IMG/VR virus record: IMGVR_UViG_3300047444_000577 | Location: 1-64,000 of that record | Source of the DNA: a virus | Reading direction: 5' to 3' (one strand) | DNA: 64,000 nucleotides | Shown: positions 15,602 through 24,116 of the stretch, in pieces | How positions within the stretch are numbered: the stretch's first letter is position 1 | Layout: the number at the start of each line of letters is the position of its first letter | Made by a program: the position numbers and the translations under genes | Notes under the pieces: model-generated | Databases searched by the model: none | What the model was told of the DNA's origin: nothing | The model's input: only the letters and a program-made list of their open reading frames with translations

Positions 15602-15737
15602 AAGCAGCCTCCAGGAGATCGGCGAGGACAGTGAACTTCTCGTGGGAGCGGTCCTGGCGGCGCGACTGGCGCAGGCCGAGGATGAGGATGTACAGGGCTG
15701 CGACACCCAGAAGGGCGGCGAGCACGGCCGCGATCAT
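15519..15737 (-). CDS. Small membrane protein
   Basis: 72 residues from ATG 15735-15737, overlapping the recA stop (ATGA). Residues 1-22 form one hydrophobic helix (MIAAVLAALLGVAALYILIL), followed by a basic stretch and a Glu-rich tail. Its last 83 bases overlap the resolvase-like gene in another frame. Coupled start and clear TM segment support it; function unknown. Confidence 0.5.
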   Translation of the reverse strand: MIAAVLAALLGVAALYILILGLRQSRRQDRSHEKFTVLADLLEAAYGGKHVEEEPEAGTSGRETPRRNGERR

Positions 15738-16927
15738 GCGGCCTCGGTATGAAGCGTCTCGGGGTCCGGCTCGGCTGCCTTCGATCGGCGGGTGACCTTC
15801 TTGGTGCCGGTGTTCTCGGCGGCCTCCAGGTCCTCCTCGGAGATGCTCCGCTCGTCGGCGTGGGTCGAGGCCTCAAGCACCAACTGGTAGACACGGTCCA
15901 GGAGTTCCGGGTCCTCGCGCAGCGCGGTGAGGGTGGTCTCCTTGCTGTGCCAGCGCAGTACCGGCTTGCCCTTGGCGTCGTACTCGCCGTTGTGGATCTC
16001 GTAGTACGCCCCGGCGCGCTTGAGGACGTCGAAGAGGATCCCCATGGTCATGATCTCTTTGGCGGTGTCGTACTCTCCGCGCCGGAAGTTCAGGTAGGGG
16101 GCGGACCGGAAGTAGGCGTCGATGGTCGCGATCTGCTGCGGGGCAGCGGACTTGTTCTTGATCGTCTTGACCTTGATGACCTGGCCGACGTTGACCTTGC
16201 CCTTGCCCGGCCGGGCCTCGACGATGAACATGTCGCGGCGGACCTCGACGCGGGTGTAGAAGGCGTAGTTCTTGGCGTTGCCGCCCGGCGTGGTCGTCGG
16301 GGTACCGTGCGGGCTGAACTTGCCGATGGCGTCTCGGTATTGGTTGATCACGATGCCTAGCATCGGCCGGTCGGTGGCGTCCGTCAGGGACCTCTTGGTC
16401 GCCGCGCCGCTCTTGCGGAAGAACTTGCCTGTCAGGCGTGCGCCGAGAGCCATGGTGGCCTCGTCCATGTCCTTTTCCGACTCCTCGTCCGGGATCAGTG
16501 CCGGGTAGGAGTCGAGGACGATCATGTCGACCGAGCGGGACGTGGCGAAGTCCAGCATGGTCTGGTAGGCGAACTCCATCGCCTGGGTCGGCACGACGAC
16601 TACGCGGTCGTTGTCGACGCCCAGGGCCTCGGCCTGGTCGGTGTCGTAGTGCTCGGCCGCGATCCACAGGCAGGTGAAGTCGGGGTCCTGCTTCTGGTTG
16701 GCTGCCAGGGTCTTGTAGACGACGAAGGTCTTGCCGTGGGACTCGCGTCCGATGACCTCGACCCACTGGTTGCCAGGCCAGCCACCGCCGAGGGCGATGT
16801 CGAGCGAGAGGGAGCCGGAGGTGAAACGCTTGGCCACCCTCATGTCGGAGGCGAAGCAGATGGTTCCCGCCCCCTGCTCCTTGTTGACCCTGGCGATGAG
16901 CGCGAGGGCGTCCTTGTTGATGGTCAA
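15734..16927 (-). CDS. recA: RecA-like recombinase
   Basis: 397 residues from TTG 16925-16927. Walker A is GRESHGKT at 60-67 (RecA has GPESSGKT); AAEHYDTDQAEALGVDNDR matches the RecA DAEHALD region; VDMIVLDSYPALIP is Walker B; LGIVINQYRD is the loop before L2; the catalytic Glu is in AAEH. It would promote strand exchange in phage recombination and repair. The C-terminal ~40 residues are acidic and Lys-rich and end in a Leu-His-Thr encoded by the dispersed word (15747-15754). The unusual TTG start overlaps the stop of a ten-residue leader ORF, suggesting coupled translation. Confidence 0.9.
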   Translation of the reverse strand: MTINKDALALIARVNKEQGAGTICFASDMRVAKRFTSGSLSLDIALGGGWPGNQWVEVIGRESHGKTFVVYKTLAANQKQDPDFTCLWIAAEHYDTDQAEALGVDNDRVVVVPTQAMEFAYQTMLDFATSRSVDMIVLDSYPALIPDEESEKDMDEATMALGARLTGKFFRKSGAATKRSLTDATDRPMLGIVINQYRDAIGKFSPHGTPTTTPGGNAKNYAFYTRVEVRRDMFIVEARPGKGKVNVGQVIKVKTIKNKSAAPQQIATIDAYFRSAPYLNFRRGEYDTAKEIMTMGILFDVLKRAGAYYEIHNGEYDAKGKPVLRWHSKETTLTALREDPELLDRVYQLVLEASTHADERSISEEDLEAAENTGTKKVTRRSKAAEPDPETLHTEAA

Positions 16928-16956
16928 CAGGGGCCCCCGTAGGTATGAAGCGTCAC
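16924..16956 (-). CDS. Leader mini-ORF MTLHTYGGPC overlapping recA start
   Basis: GTG 16954-16956 opens a ten-codon frame that stops at TGA 16924-16926. AGGAG lies nine bases upstream, a better ribosome site than any directly before the recA TTG. The TGA shares bases with the TTG (TTGA), the arrangement for termination-reinitiation. Codons 3-5 are the dispersed word CTT CAT AC, read as Leu-His-Thr. A second leader with the same design precedes the HTH gene at 31909. Expression as a peptide is inferred; it may act only to control recA translation. Confidence 0.5.
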   Translation of the reverse strand: MTLHTYGGPC

Positions 16957-16986
16957 GCAGCAGTACTCCTAATCCGATAAAGAAGA

Positions 16987-17027
16987 ACCGGTAGTTCCAA
17001 TACCATATCTGGCAGGGAACTACCGGT
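16987..17027 (-). terminator. Hairpin terminator after ribonucleotide reductase gene
   Basis: A 12-bp perfect inverted repeat (ACCGGTAGTTCC and its complement) with a 17-base loop lies between the reductase stop and the recA leader. It would end the operon from the right and leaves about 30 bases upstream of the leader for recA regulation. A regulatory rather than terminator role is possible. Confidence 0.6.
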
Positions 17028-17079
17028 CCACCGAAGTATCAACTAGTTGATGAAGAACTTTCAGTTAGTACGGAGCAGG

Positions 17080-19086
17080 TCAGGCCGCGACCAGGTCGAC
17101 CACGTCACAGGCCCCGGCGACACACGCGAGTTCCTGGCTGCCGGTGGTCTGGTCGGTCACCTCGTAGTAGGACAGGTCCGACCACTCCACCCGTCCGGAC
17201 GACTCCACCAGCGCCTCGTACAACTGCTGCGTGCACTCCTCGTAGGGGGCCTGCACGTAGGTGTGGTCGGAGTAGGGCAGGAAGGAGACACCGGAGATCT
17301 CATCCAGGTGCTCCCACACCCACGCCCCCACTTCCACCCACTCCTCCGGGCGCACCGAGATGGTCACCGACGGCTTGTGCTCGCACCAGAACCGCTGATA
17401 GGTCAGCCAGGTCTCCAGGTGCTCGATCGCCGAGAGGTCGTCGCGCACCACGGCGTTGTCGGAGGCGCGCTGCGGGAAGGCGAACACCCACGCGGAAGCG
17501 TTGTAGGCGTCCTCCTCGTGGGGGATCTCCGCGTCGATGAGCACGGAGGAGATCGGGTCCTTCTTGTCCACGCGCACGCGGCGGACGTAGAACCGCGCGT
17601 GCTTCGGGTGCAGGCCGGACTCACAGTCCACCAACTGGCTGACGGTGCCGGACGGCTTAACGCAGGTGATGGCGTCGCTCGCCGGGATACCGAGCCGCTT
17701 GGCCTCGACCGCATTGGCCTGGCGGGCCACCAGTCGGAGGTCGACCAGGTAGAGCGCGGTGAGGCCACCGTTCCTGCCGTTGATGCGGTGATTACCGTAC
17801 ACCCCGGTCAGACTCACCCCGAGCAGCCGCTCCTCCTCCGCGTTCTTGCGGAACTCCTCGCGCAGGTAGGGGTAGTCGGTCAGGGTCGACTGCCAGGTAC
17901 CGAGGACGGTGGCGAGCCGGACCTTGCGCTCCAGGTCAGGGATGGTGTCCTCCGGCCGGACCACAACCTCGGACAGGTTGCAGAAGGAGAACGGCTTGAG
18001 AATGATCTCCGAGCACGGGTTGGTCCCGTAGTCGACGTCCGGGCTGCGGTGCCCGTACAGGGCTGCCTGCCTCTGGGCTGCGCCACGGTGGAAGATGCCC
18101 CGCTCACCGCTGCCGGAGGCGATGATGTTGTCCCACTCCTTGTTGAAGGTGTCGGCGTGCATGCCGTCGGTGTAGACGGCGGAGTTGTTTGCCAGGGCAC
18201 GGTACGGGTGCTCCTCCCACCACTCCCCTGACTTTGCCTGCGCCATCTCCTGGTCGTCCAGGTCGGACAGGGAGATCATCGCCGACCGACGGACGCCGCC
18301 GACGACGACCACGGAGGCGATCTTGCATGCCAGGTCGTGGGCCTCGATGGGCCGGAACTTGCGACCCTTGGCGCGGTGGAACAGGTCGACGGTGAACTGG
18401 AACAGGTCGTCGAGCGGAGCGGGCCCGGAGGCACGGCCTCCGAAAGTATGAAGTCGTGCTCCGGCCGGACGCACCTTGGTCAGGTCCCATCCGGGGATGA
18501 ACCCCTCCCACAGCCAGTGGAGCAGGTCGCGGAACGCTAGGGCCCAGCCCTCCTTGCTGTCCTGAACCACGATGCGGAGCGGCCTGTCAGCCGGGATGAG
18601 CAAATCCGGCACTGCTGGCAGTTGGTCGATGTACTGCTTCTCGACGCTGTAACCGACCCCGGTGCCGTTCATGAGGATGTACAGCAGCTCGTCGAAGGCC
18701 TTGGCGTCCTGCAGGGGCAAGTACGAGCAGTTGAACCCTGCGATGTTGGAGCGCTCCAGCGCCTCGCCTGCGGTCATCAGCGCGCGCATGGAGGGCATGA
18801 TCTCGTGGTTCAGGATGGCCCGGCGGACCTCGTGCACAAGACCGGCGTCGGCGATGTAGTTGTGCTCGATGAACAACTGGTTGGCCATGAAGGCCAGGTA
18901 TCGGTCGACCGTCTCCGTCCAGGTCTCCCGCCGTCCCTTGTCCGCGTCCCAGCGGGCGTAGCGGGACTTGGCGATGAAGGAGCGGAAGGGGTCGGCGATG
19001 TCACCGGAGGCGGTCAGCAGGTCAGTCACCTGTTGTGTCCATTCACTAGCGTGGTTGTTGGGGCTCAGGTGTTCAGGAGTCGCCAC
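17080..19086 (-). CDS. nrdJ: Class II (B12-dependent) ribonucleoside-triphosphate reductase
   Basis: 668 residues from GTG 19084-19086, overlapping the zinc-ribbon gene. Diagnostic stretches are FNCSYLPLQDAKAFDE (active-site Cys), NGTGVGYSVEKQ, VVGGVRRSAMIS, NPCSEIIL, SFCNLSEVVV, ITCVKPSGTVSQLV and a C-terminal Cys pair in ELACVAGACDVV for re-reduction. No second subunit is needed, as in the monomeric adenosylcobalamin enzyme. It converts NTPs to dNTPs without oxygen dependence, drawing on host B12. Length is near the usual 700. One dispersed word lies at 18446-18453. Confidence 0.9.
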   Translation of the reverse strand: MATPEHLSPNNHASEWTQQVTDLLTASGDIADPFRSFIAKSRYARWDADKGRRETWTETVDRYLAFMANQLFIEHNYIADAGLVHEVRRAILNHEIMPSMRALMTAGEALERSNIAGFNCSYLPLQDAKAFDELLYILMNGTGVGYSVEKQYIDQLPAVPDLLIPADRPLRIVVQDSKEGWALAFRDLLHWLWEGFIPGWDLTKVRPAGARLHTFGGRASGPAPLDDLFQFTVDLFHRAKGRKFRPIEAHDLACKIASVVVVGGVRRSAMISLSDLDDQEMAQAKSGEWWEEHPYRALANNSAVYTDGMHADTFNKEWDNIIASGSGERGIFHRGAAQRQAALYGHRSPDVDYGTNPCSEIILKPFSFCNLSEVVVRPEDTIPDLERKVRLATVLGTWQSTLTDYPYLREEFRKNAEEERLLGVSLTGVYGNHRINGRNGGLTALYLVDLRLVARQANAVEAKRLGIPASDAITCVKPSGTVSQLVDCESGLHPKHARFYVRRVRVDKKDPISSVLIDAEIPHEEDAYNASAWVFAFPQRASDNAVVRDDLSAIEHLETWLTYQRFWCEHKPSVTISVRPEEWVEVGAWVWEHLDEISGVSFLPYSDHTYVQAPYEECTQQLYEALVESSGRVEWSDLSYYEVTDQTTGSQELACVAGACDVVDLVAA

Positions 19087-19561
19087 GGATGAGCATGTGC
19101 GGGTTGTAGTTGCTCCGCCCGTTCGCTCCGCCCTGCGCGGTCTGCTTGGTGGGTGTGGATGCAGCCTGTCCGGGGCCGCCGGACGGGACGCCCACGGCGC
19201 TCTGGTGGAAGCGGTCGTTGAAGCCGCACTCCTGGCAGCGTGGCGTCGACTTAGGGTGCTCCGGGGAGCGGAAGTAATCCCCGGATCCACAGTCAGGGCA
19301 CTGCCCGGACTGCTTGAGCACCTTCGCCTTCTTCGGGACGTGGTGCGGATCCCTGAGCAGGTCGCCGATGTGCTTCTGCTGCCCGTCGTCCTGGACCGGC
19401 TGGTACTGCTGCTGTGGCACTGTCTGCTGGTGCTGTGCCGGGGCGGGGTGGTAGGGCTGAGGCGTAGCCCACCACGGTCCGCTGGCCTGCTGCTGCGGGG
19501 CAGCGGGGGCCGGGGCGACCGGTGCCGCTCCGCCCAGTGCCTTAGCCCAGAAGTTGCTCAC
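19073..19561 (-). CDS. Zinc-ribbon protein with Pro/Gln-rich N-terminus
   Basis: 162 residues from GTG 19559-19561. An Ala/Pro/Gln-rich disordered half (residues 10-75) is followed by a zinc ribbon: CPDCGSGDYF then CQECGFNDRF. The tail is Gly/Ser/Thr-rich. It lies between the reductase and an unknown gene and overlaps both. Zinc ribbons of this type are found in phage replication or transcription regulators, but no specific partner is visible. Confidence 0.6.
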   Translation of the reverse strand: MSNFWAKALGGAAPVAPAPAAPQQQASGPWWATPQPYHPAPAQHQQTVPQQQYQPVQDDGQQKHIGDLLRDPHHVPKKAKVLKQSGQCPDCGSGDYFRSPEHPKSTPRCQECGFNDRFHQSAVGVPSGGPGQAASTPTKQTAQGGANGRSNYNPHMLIRGDS

Positions 19562-19988
19562 CGATTTGCACTCCGTCCGTGTACGAGATGAGACCCATGT
19601 CGAGAAGGTTCGCGAGCACCGCGTAGACAGCGCTCCGAACAACGCGGGAATGGTGATGCTGCAGCCCTAGGGCCGTTTCCTCATCCACCTGATTGCCTGA
19701 GTTAACCAGCATAGCGCTGGCAGTAATGCCGGAAACCAATGGAACGAGGATCTCCAGGAGACCGGACATCGGTTCCAGATTTTGGAGCCTTTGATGGCTT
19801 GCGACGTGCTCCATCTCGGCGACGTCCGCACTGTCCGGGATCAGCCCCATCAGGGGAAGCATCTCCGAGACCGAGGGGCAGGGAACGATGTCCCATAGCA
19901 GCCGCTTGACCAGCATCTGCGGGGAGTACAGGACGACCTGCGGCTCCGCAGTCTCCTCGTTCTTCTTCTTGCGCCTGAATATGCTCAC
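19542..19988 (-). CDS. Unknown protein between polA and the zinc-ribbon gene
   Basis: 148 residues starting in an ATGA-type overlap with the polA stop. A basic N-terminus (MSIFRRKKKNEE) precedes a helical, mildly hydrophobic region (LLEILVPLVSGITASAMLV) and a winged-helix-like C-terminus (SAVYAVLANLLDMGLISYTDG). No family recognised. The hydrophobic stretch is too interrupted to call a membrane segment with confidence. Confidence 0.6.
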   Translation of the reverse strand: MSIFRRKKKNEETAEPQVVLYSPQMLVKRLLWDIVPCPSVSEMLPLMGLIPDSADVAEMEHVASHQRLQNLEPMSGLLEILVPLVSGITASAMLVNSGNQVDEETALGLQHHHSRVVRSAVYAVLANLLDMGLISYTDGVQIGEQLLG

Positions 19989-21967
19989 TTAGCCTCACTC
20001 CAGCGGTTCACGATCTTGACGTCGGACGAAAGCGGAACCCGGAGGAGTTTCTGTATGTCCGCGCCGAGCATGGCTTCCTTGACGAGAGATGCGCATTCCT
20101 CTGCGCGGCTTTCGGGGGCGAGTACGACCAATTCGTCGTGGACCGACAGAATCAGGCGCATATCCTCCGGCAGCAGGTTGTTCAGCCGGATCATCGCCAG
20201 TTTGATGAGATCGGCTGCCGATCCCTGGATCAGACTGTTGACTGCCTGGCGCTCCGCTCCCATGCGCAGCCCGTTGCTGGACGACAGGATCATCGGCAGG
20301 CGGCGCTTGCGTCCGAGCAGCGTGCGGAGGTAAGGAGGGCGACGGGACCGGCAGACCCGGATGACGTCGTCCTTGAACCGGTAGATCTCGGGGAACTGCT
20401 TCTGGTGGATCTCCAGGAAGCGCTTGGCTTCCTTGACGGTGATCCCTGCCATGGAGGCGACCTTGTCCGGTCCCGCTCCGTAGACCACGGCGAAGTTGAT
20501 GCCCTTGGCGACCTGGCGCAGGTTGATGGCCTCGCGGTCGCCTGCCTTCACCCGGGCCATGAACTTGACCGGGTCCTCGCCGATCAGCGCTGCGGCGGTG
20601 GCCGAGTGGGGGTCGACACCCTTCATGAACCCGTCGTAGAGAGCACCACGGCCAATGAAGTGCGCGAGCACCACCAGCTCGATCTGCCCGTAGTCAGCGA
20701 CGACCAGCTTGAAGCCGGACGGTGCAACGAAGAGTCCTCGGATCCTCTTACCGAGGTCGGTGTCTGGTCGGGGGATGTTCTGGAGGTTGGGTTCCCTGCA
20801 CGAGAAACGCCCGGTGACGGTCCCGTACTGGACGAAGTCGGCGTGGATGCGTCCGTCGAAGATCCTGCGAGGCTTGTCCGGGTCTCCCTCGACGCCGAGG
20901 TAGGCCAGCGGGTATCCGAGCAGCTTGCTGACTTCCGCGTAGCCGGACATCGCCTTGACGACTGCGTTGTTGGGGTGTGCTTCCAGCGAGTCGGAGTCGG
21001 TGGAGTAGTCCGAGTAGGTCAGCTCCTTCCCGGCCTCCCGCTTCTTCTTTCCGCCGTCGGTCAACTTGAAGGGCTTGAGCCCCTGCCCGCCCTCGGACTT
21101 GGGTGCGTACAGGACCTTCGCCTTCTGGGCGGGGGCGTTGATGTTGAAGCGCTGCCCTGCCGCGCGGTAGATGTCAGCCTCGACCTCGACCAGGCGCTCG
21201 GACATGTCGTCGACCAGCTCGTGCATGGCAGCCTCGTCGACCGGGGCTCCGGTGACACCCATGTCGAGAAGGACACCGAGGACGTCCATCTCCAGTTGCC
21301 GGACATGGGTCAGGCCCTGGTCCTGGATGCGTCGCTGGAACTGCTTCCACAGCAGCCAGGTGTACTTGGAGTCCATGTAGGCGTAGTGGGCGACCTTGGA
21401 GAAGGGGAACTTCTCCACGCCCACCTTGCCGACGTGCTCGTTGTCGTAGTCGACCTTGTAGTAGCGCTTGACGAGGGACTTGAGGTCCTTCTGCTTCATG
21501 TTCTCGTCGAGGAGCCACTGCAGGACGATCGTGTCGCTGTACTCCGGCGGGGCTATCTCGCCGAAATACTTTGCCGTGGAGATCAGGTCGAAGGTCGCGT
21601 TGTGCGCGATCTTGATCTTGTCCTCGGCGAAGAACAGCGGCTTGAGGATGGAGAACACCTCGCTGGGGAGCATCTGCTCCGGCGGCGCGTCGAAGACGGC
21701 GGGGATCTGCTCGAACTTCCTGGTGACCTTGTTCAGCTTGCGTGTGGCCTTGCTGATCAGCACGTCGCCGTTGGGGTGCCCGAAGGGGATGGCGTAGGCC
21801 ATGCCGTCGGTGGCCAGGGACAGCCAGTTGGCGACGTTCTGGGTGGGCACGTTGCGGTACTCGCCCATGGTCTCGATGTCGAACGAGAAGGCCGGGCGCT
21901 CCATGAAGCGCTCGACCACGGTATGAAGTCGATCGGGGGTCAGGATGACGGAGTCGCGGATGTTCAT
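19985..21967 (-). CDS. polA: DNA polymerase I, A-family, with 3'-5' exonuclease
   Basis: 660 residues from ATG 21965-21967. Exonuclease motifs are DIET at 30-33, AHNATFD and YAYMDSKYT. Polymerase motif A is DYGQIELVVLAHF (about 424; the usual DYSQIELR has Ser-to-Gly and Arg-to-Val changes), motif B RQVAKGINFAVVYGAG, motif C SVHDEL (about 608). There is no 5'-3' exonuclease domain. This is the phage replicative polymerase. The dispersed word sits at codons 14-16. The motif A variant at the metal-proximal strand is worth noting because Arg there normally helps position the template. Confidence 0.95.
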   Translation of the reverse strand: MNIRDSVILTPDRLHTVVERFMERPAFSFDIETMGEYRNVPTQNVANWLSLATDGMAYAIPFGHPNGDVLISKATRKLNKVTRKFEQIPAVFDAPPEQMLPSEVFSILKPLFFAEDKIKIAHNATFDLISTAKYFGEIAPPEYSDTIVLQWLLDENMKQKDLKSLVKRYYKVDYDNEHVGKVGVEKFPFSKVAHYAYMDSKYTWLLWKQFQRRIQDQGLTHVRQLEMDVLGVLLDMGVTGAPVDEAAMHELVDDMSERLVEVEADIYRAAGQRFNINAPAQKAKVLYAPKSEGGQGLKPFKLTDGGKKKREAGKELTYSDYSTDSDSLEAHPNNAVVKAMSGYAEVSKLLGYPLAYLGVEGDPDKPRRIFDGRIHADFVQYGTVTGRFSCREPNLQNIPRPDTDLGKRIRGLFVAPSGFKLVVADYGQIELVVLAHFIGRGALYDGFMKGVDPHSATAAALIGEDPVKFMARVKAGDREAINLRQVAKGINFAVVYGAGPDKVASMAGITVKEAKRFLEIHQKQFPEIYRFKDDVIRVCRSRRPPYLRTLLGRKRRLPMILSSSNGLRMGAERQAVNSLIQGSAADLIKLAMIRLNNLLPEDMRLILSVHDELVVLAPESRAEECASLVKEAMLGADIQKLLRVPLSSDVKIVNRWSEAK

Positions 21968-22146
21968 CGGACGTCGTCCTCGCTCACGACGACGGAACTG
22001 CTCGTAGTCGTCCAGCCGGTGAGGTCGTCGCGGTCGCAGAAACCTCCCTCTATCCAGGACTCGGTGACGTCGAGCAGTTCGTCCGGGCTGTAGTAGTCGC
22101 CCTCGTAGGTCACTTCGAGCGTCATCGTGAGGATCTTCTTGCTCAC
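21964..22146 (-). CDS. Small unknown protein before polA
   Basis: 60 residues (MSKKILTMTLEVTYEGDYYS), start preceded by GGAGGTACTCGTGAGC-like sequence with a good ribosome site, stop overlapping the polA ATG. Acidic, predicted beta-beta-alpha with a Ser/Val-rich C-terminus. No family recognised. The coupled position points to a role with or control of the polymerase. Confidence 0.6.
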   Translation of the reverse strand: MSKKILTMTLEVTYEGDYYSPDELLDVTESWIEGGFCDRDDLTGWTTTSSSVVVSEDDVR

Positions 22147-22177
22147 GAGTACCTCCTGTGGTGGTTGGGGAAGCTGA

Positions 22178-22211
22178 GGGGGAGGCCCCGGCAGTTGCCC
22201 GGACCTCCCCC
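22178..22211 (-). terminator. Hairpin terminator after ssDNA-binding protein gene
   Basis: An 8-bp GC stem (GGGGGAGG with CCTCCCCC) extended by an inner CCGG-type stem lies ten bases after the stop of the 22222-23031 gene. It may attenuate rather than stop transcription into polA. Confidence 0.65.
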
Positions 22212-22221
22212 GAGGGGTTGA

Positions 22222-23031
22222 TCAGTCGTTCAGGATCTCGGCGGCGATGGCCTTGAGTTCCGCGCGGGTGTTGACCTGGACCGCGTTCTCGTCGTACGCC
22301 TTGGCCTCGAACTCCTCCAGGTCCTCGTCGGTCAGGGGGTCGGTGTCCCAGTCCCCCTCCAGGTCGCGCTCCTTGACCGGCCGGATGAAGTAGGTGGTCT
22401 TCTTGTTCTTGCGTTCCTTGCTGACCGAGAAGTAGAGGTCGTCCCGGTTGATCGGGGCCGTCTTCTTGTTCTTGGAGAAGTTCTTGAGGATGTCGGCGAT
22501 GGTCGGGCCGACCTTCCACATCTTCAACTCCGGTGACTCCGGGTCGGTGAAGTCGACGACGTTGAAGCACACCTGCTGGCTGGGCTTGTCCCCGGCGTCA
22601 TCGCACAGGGGGCACTTGCTCTCCAGGCAGGTCCAGGAGCGCTTGCCCTGGCGCTCGATCCAGTGCTGGAGGTAGACGAAGAACGGCTCGTCGTCGAGGA
22701 ACTTGACGATCACCTCGTCGTCGGTGACCTTGAAGTCCGTCGGGAAGGAGGAGGTGGCGGACTTGGTCTTCTCGTAGGAGCCCCAGCCCTTTCCGCCGAC
22801 CTTCGGAGCGGGTTCGTCGTCCTCGTCGTCGTCCTCGGAGGAGCGTCGCGACCGGCGGGAAGGCGCAGCGGCCTTCTCAGTATGAAGCGACTCGCGGCGC
22901 GAGCCCCGGCGGGAGCCGCGTGCCGGGCGCTCATCCTCCTCATCGTCCTCGGGGAGGTTGGTGTCCTCCGGCTCCGGACTGTAGGCCTCGGTGTCGCGGG
23001 TGGTGCGGCGGCGGGTGAGCGTGCGAGGCAT
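22222..23031 (-). CDS. ssDNA-binding protein candidate (gp32-like)
   Basis: 269 residues. The first 90 are low-complexity (Arg, Glu, Asp, Ser). The core begins GGKGWGSYEKTKSATSSFPTDF and holds a Cys cluster CLESKCPLCDDAG then VCFNVVDF, like the zinc-containing ssDNA-binding proteins of T4 gp32 type; the C-terminal ~40 residues are acidic, as in proteins that recruit partners through the tail. Position beside polA fits. The first part carries a dispersed word at 22880-22887. The assignment is by pattern and context, not by full motif match. Confidence 0.6.
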   Translation of the reverse strand: MPRTLTRRRTTRDTEAYSPEPEDTNLPEDDEEDERPARGSRRGSRRESLHTEKAAAPSRRSRRSSEDDDEDDEPAPKVGGKGWGSYEKTKSATSSFPTDFKVTDDEVIVKFLDDEPFFVYLQHWIERQGKRSWTCLESKCPLCDDAGDKPSQQVCFNVVDFTDPESPELKMWKVGPTIADILKNFSKNKKTAPINRDDLYFSVSKERKNKKTTYFIRPVKERDLEGDWDTDPLTDEDLEEFEAKAYDENAVQVNTRAELKAIAAEILND

Positions 23032-23271
23032 CTAGTTGGTCTCCTGCTGGTAGAGGTGGATGAAGGAGTTGCCCTCATCGGTGTTCACGCGGGCCTCTTC
23101 GAGGTCGGCCGCGAGGGACTGGTCCATGAACTGGTCGGCGATCCGGTCGAGGTCCTGGAGGGTCTTCGCCTTGGGGAAGTCGTCGGTGCTGATGTCAGCC
23201 TCCGCGCCGAATTCCACCCATTCGAAGTTGCCCATGCTCACGTGGAACTTGCGGGTCTTTTTGATCCTCAC
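23032..23271 (-). CDS. Small unknown protein
   Basis: 79 residues from GTG 23269-23271 in a GTGA overlap with the MerR-like gene. A short beta strand region (KFHVSMGNFEWVEFGAEADIS) precedes an acidic helix. It resembles small phage proteins of undefined role that accompany ssDNA-binding proteins. No family recognised. Confidence 0.6.
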   Translation of the reverse strand: MRIKKTRKFHVSMGNFEWVEFGAEADISTDDFPKAKTLQDLDRIADQFMDQSLAADLEEARVNTDEGNSFIHLYQQETN

Positions 23272-23723
23272 TGCTCCACCAGTCGCTTGAAGAGGTCGGT
23301 GACCCGGGCGGTGAACTGCGTGGACTTGAGGGCCTTCTGGTGGGAGACCAGTACGCCCTCCTCGTGCGCGATGCGCACCATGCCCTCGACCTGTGCGCGG
23401 GTGTACAGGCGGCGTCGACCACGGGGGTCGTCGTCCCGGCCGGGTGACTGGTAGGTGCTCTTGGGGATGATCCCCTCCCTCTCCCACTTGCGGATGGTCA
23501 CCGGCTGGCGGCCCAGTGCGCGGGCGAGGTGTCCGACGGTGAAGAACTCGGTCTCCACTCCGGCCACCACGTACTTGCGTGGCTTCGCGTCCCAGTCGGC
23601 CGCCGACTTGGCGACCTCGGTATGAAGCCGGTTCGGGTGTCGGACGATCGGCCGGGAGGATCCGGGGTAGTACTGCTCGCCGATGGCGGCGAACTCCTCG
23701 TCGATCTGCAGGGCGGTGCTCAT
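23268..23723 (-). CDS. MerR-like HTH DNA-binding protein
   Basis: 151 residues. Residues 62-115 (FTVGHLARALGRQPVTIRKWEREG, then GRRRLYTRAQVEGMVRIA) are a winged helix-turn-helix of the MerR/excisionase type. The N-terminal 60 residues and C-terminal helix are unfamiliar. It lacks an effector domain, so it is likely a small phage regulator. The dispersed word lies at 23620-23627. Confidence 0.75.
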   Translation of the reverse strand: MSTALQIDEEFAAIGEQYYPGSSRPIVRHPNRLHTEVAKSAADWDAKPRKYVVAGVETEFFTVGHLARALGRQPVTIRKWEREGIIPKSTYQSPGRDDDPRGRRRLYTRAQVEGMVRIAHEEGVLVSHQKALKSTQFTARVTDLFKRLVEQ

Positions 23724-23737
23724 GTGGTGGTGGTGTC

Positions 23738-24115
23738 CTATCCGTAGTGCGTGGCGAGAAGCCAGTGAGGCTGTGCCTGCTGGGGCTGGAGCCCTAGGAC
23801 TTCCAGGGCCTTGGCCAGGATCTTGTGGTGCTCGTCGGTGATCTTGGGCAGGTCCACTTCGGCGACCCAGTTCTTGTGCAGGTAGGGTCCGACCAGCAGC
23901 ATGTAGCCGGTGTATCCGCTGCTGCTGTTGCCGTACTGCTTGAAGGTAGTGCCGTGCACCCCGGCCTTGGCGAGTACCACGTTGGCGGACTCCGCCAGGC
24001 CCTCGTCCTCGTCGTACCAGGGGAGTTCCTCGGGGTCGTAGATGAGTTTGTACTCCCCCTCGTCCCCGCCGAGGTCATAGCCGTAGCCGAGGGTTGCGTA
24101 GGCGTGGGATCCCAT
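23738..24115 (-). CDS. Unknown protein
   Basis: 125 residues, Tyr- and Gly-rich at the N-terminus (ATLGYGYDLGGDEGEYKLIYD), then a mixed alpha/beta part and a C-terminal helix with Gln/Leu. It lies two bases after the next gene upstream. No family recognised. Confidence 0.6.
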   Translation of the reverse strand: MGSHAYATLGYGYDLGGDEGEYKLIYDPEELPWYDEDEGLAESANVVLAKAGVHGTTFKQYGNSSSGYTGYMLLVGPYLHKNWVAEVDLPKITDEHHKILAKALEVLGLQPQQAQPHWLLATHYG

Positions 24116-24116
24116 G

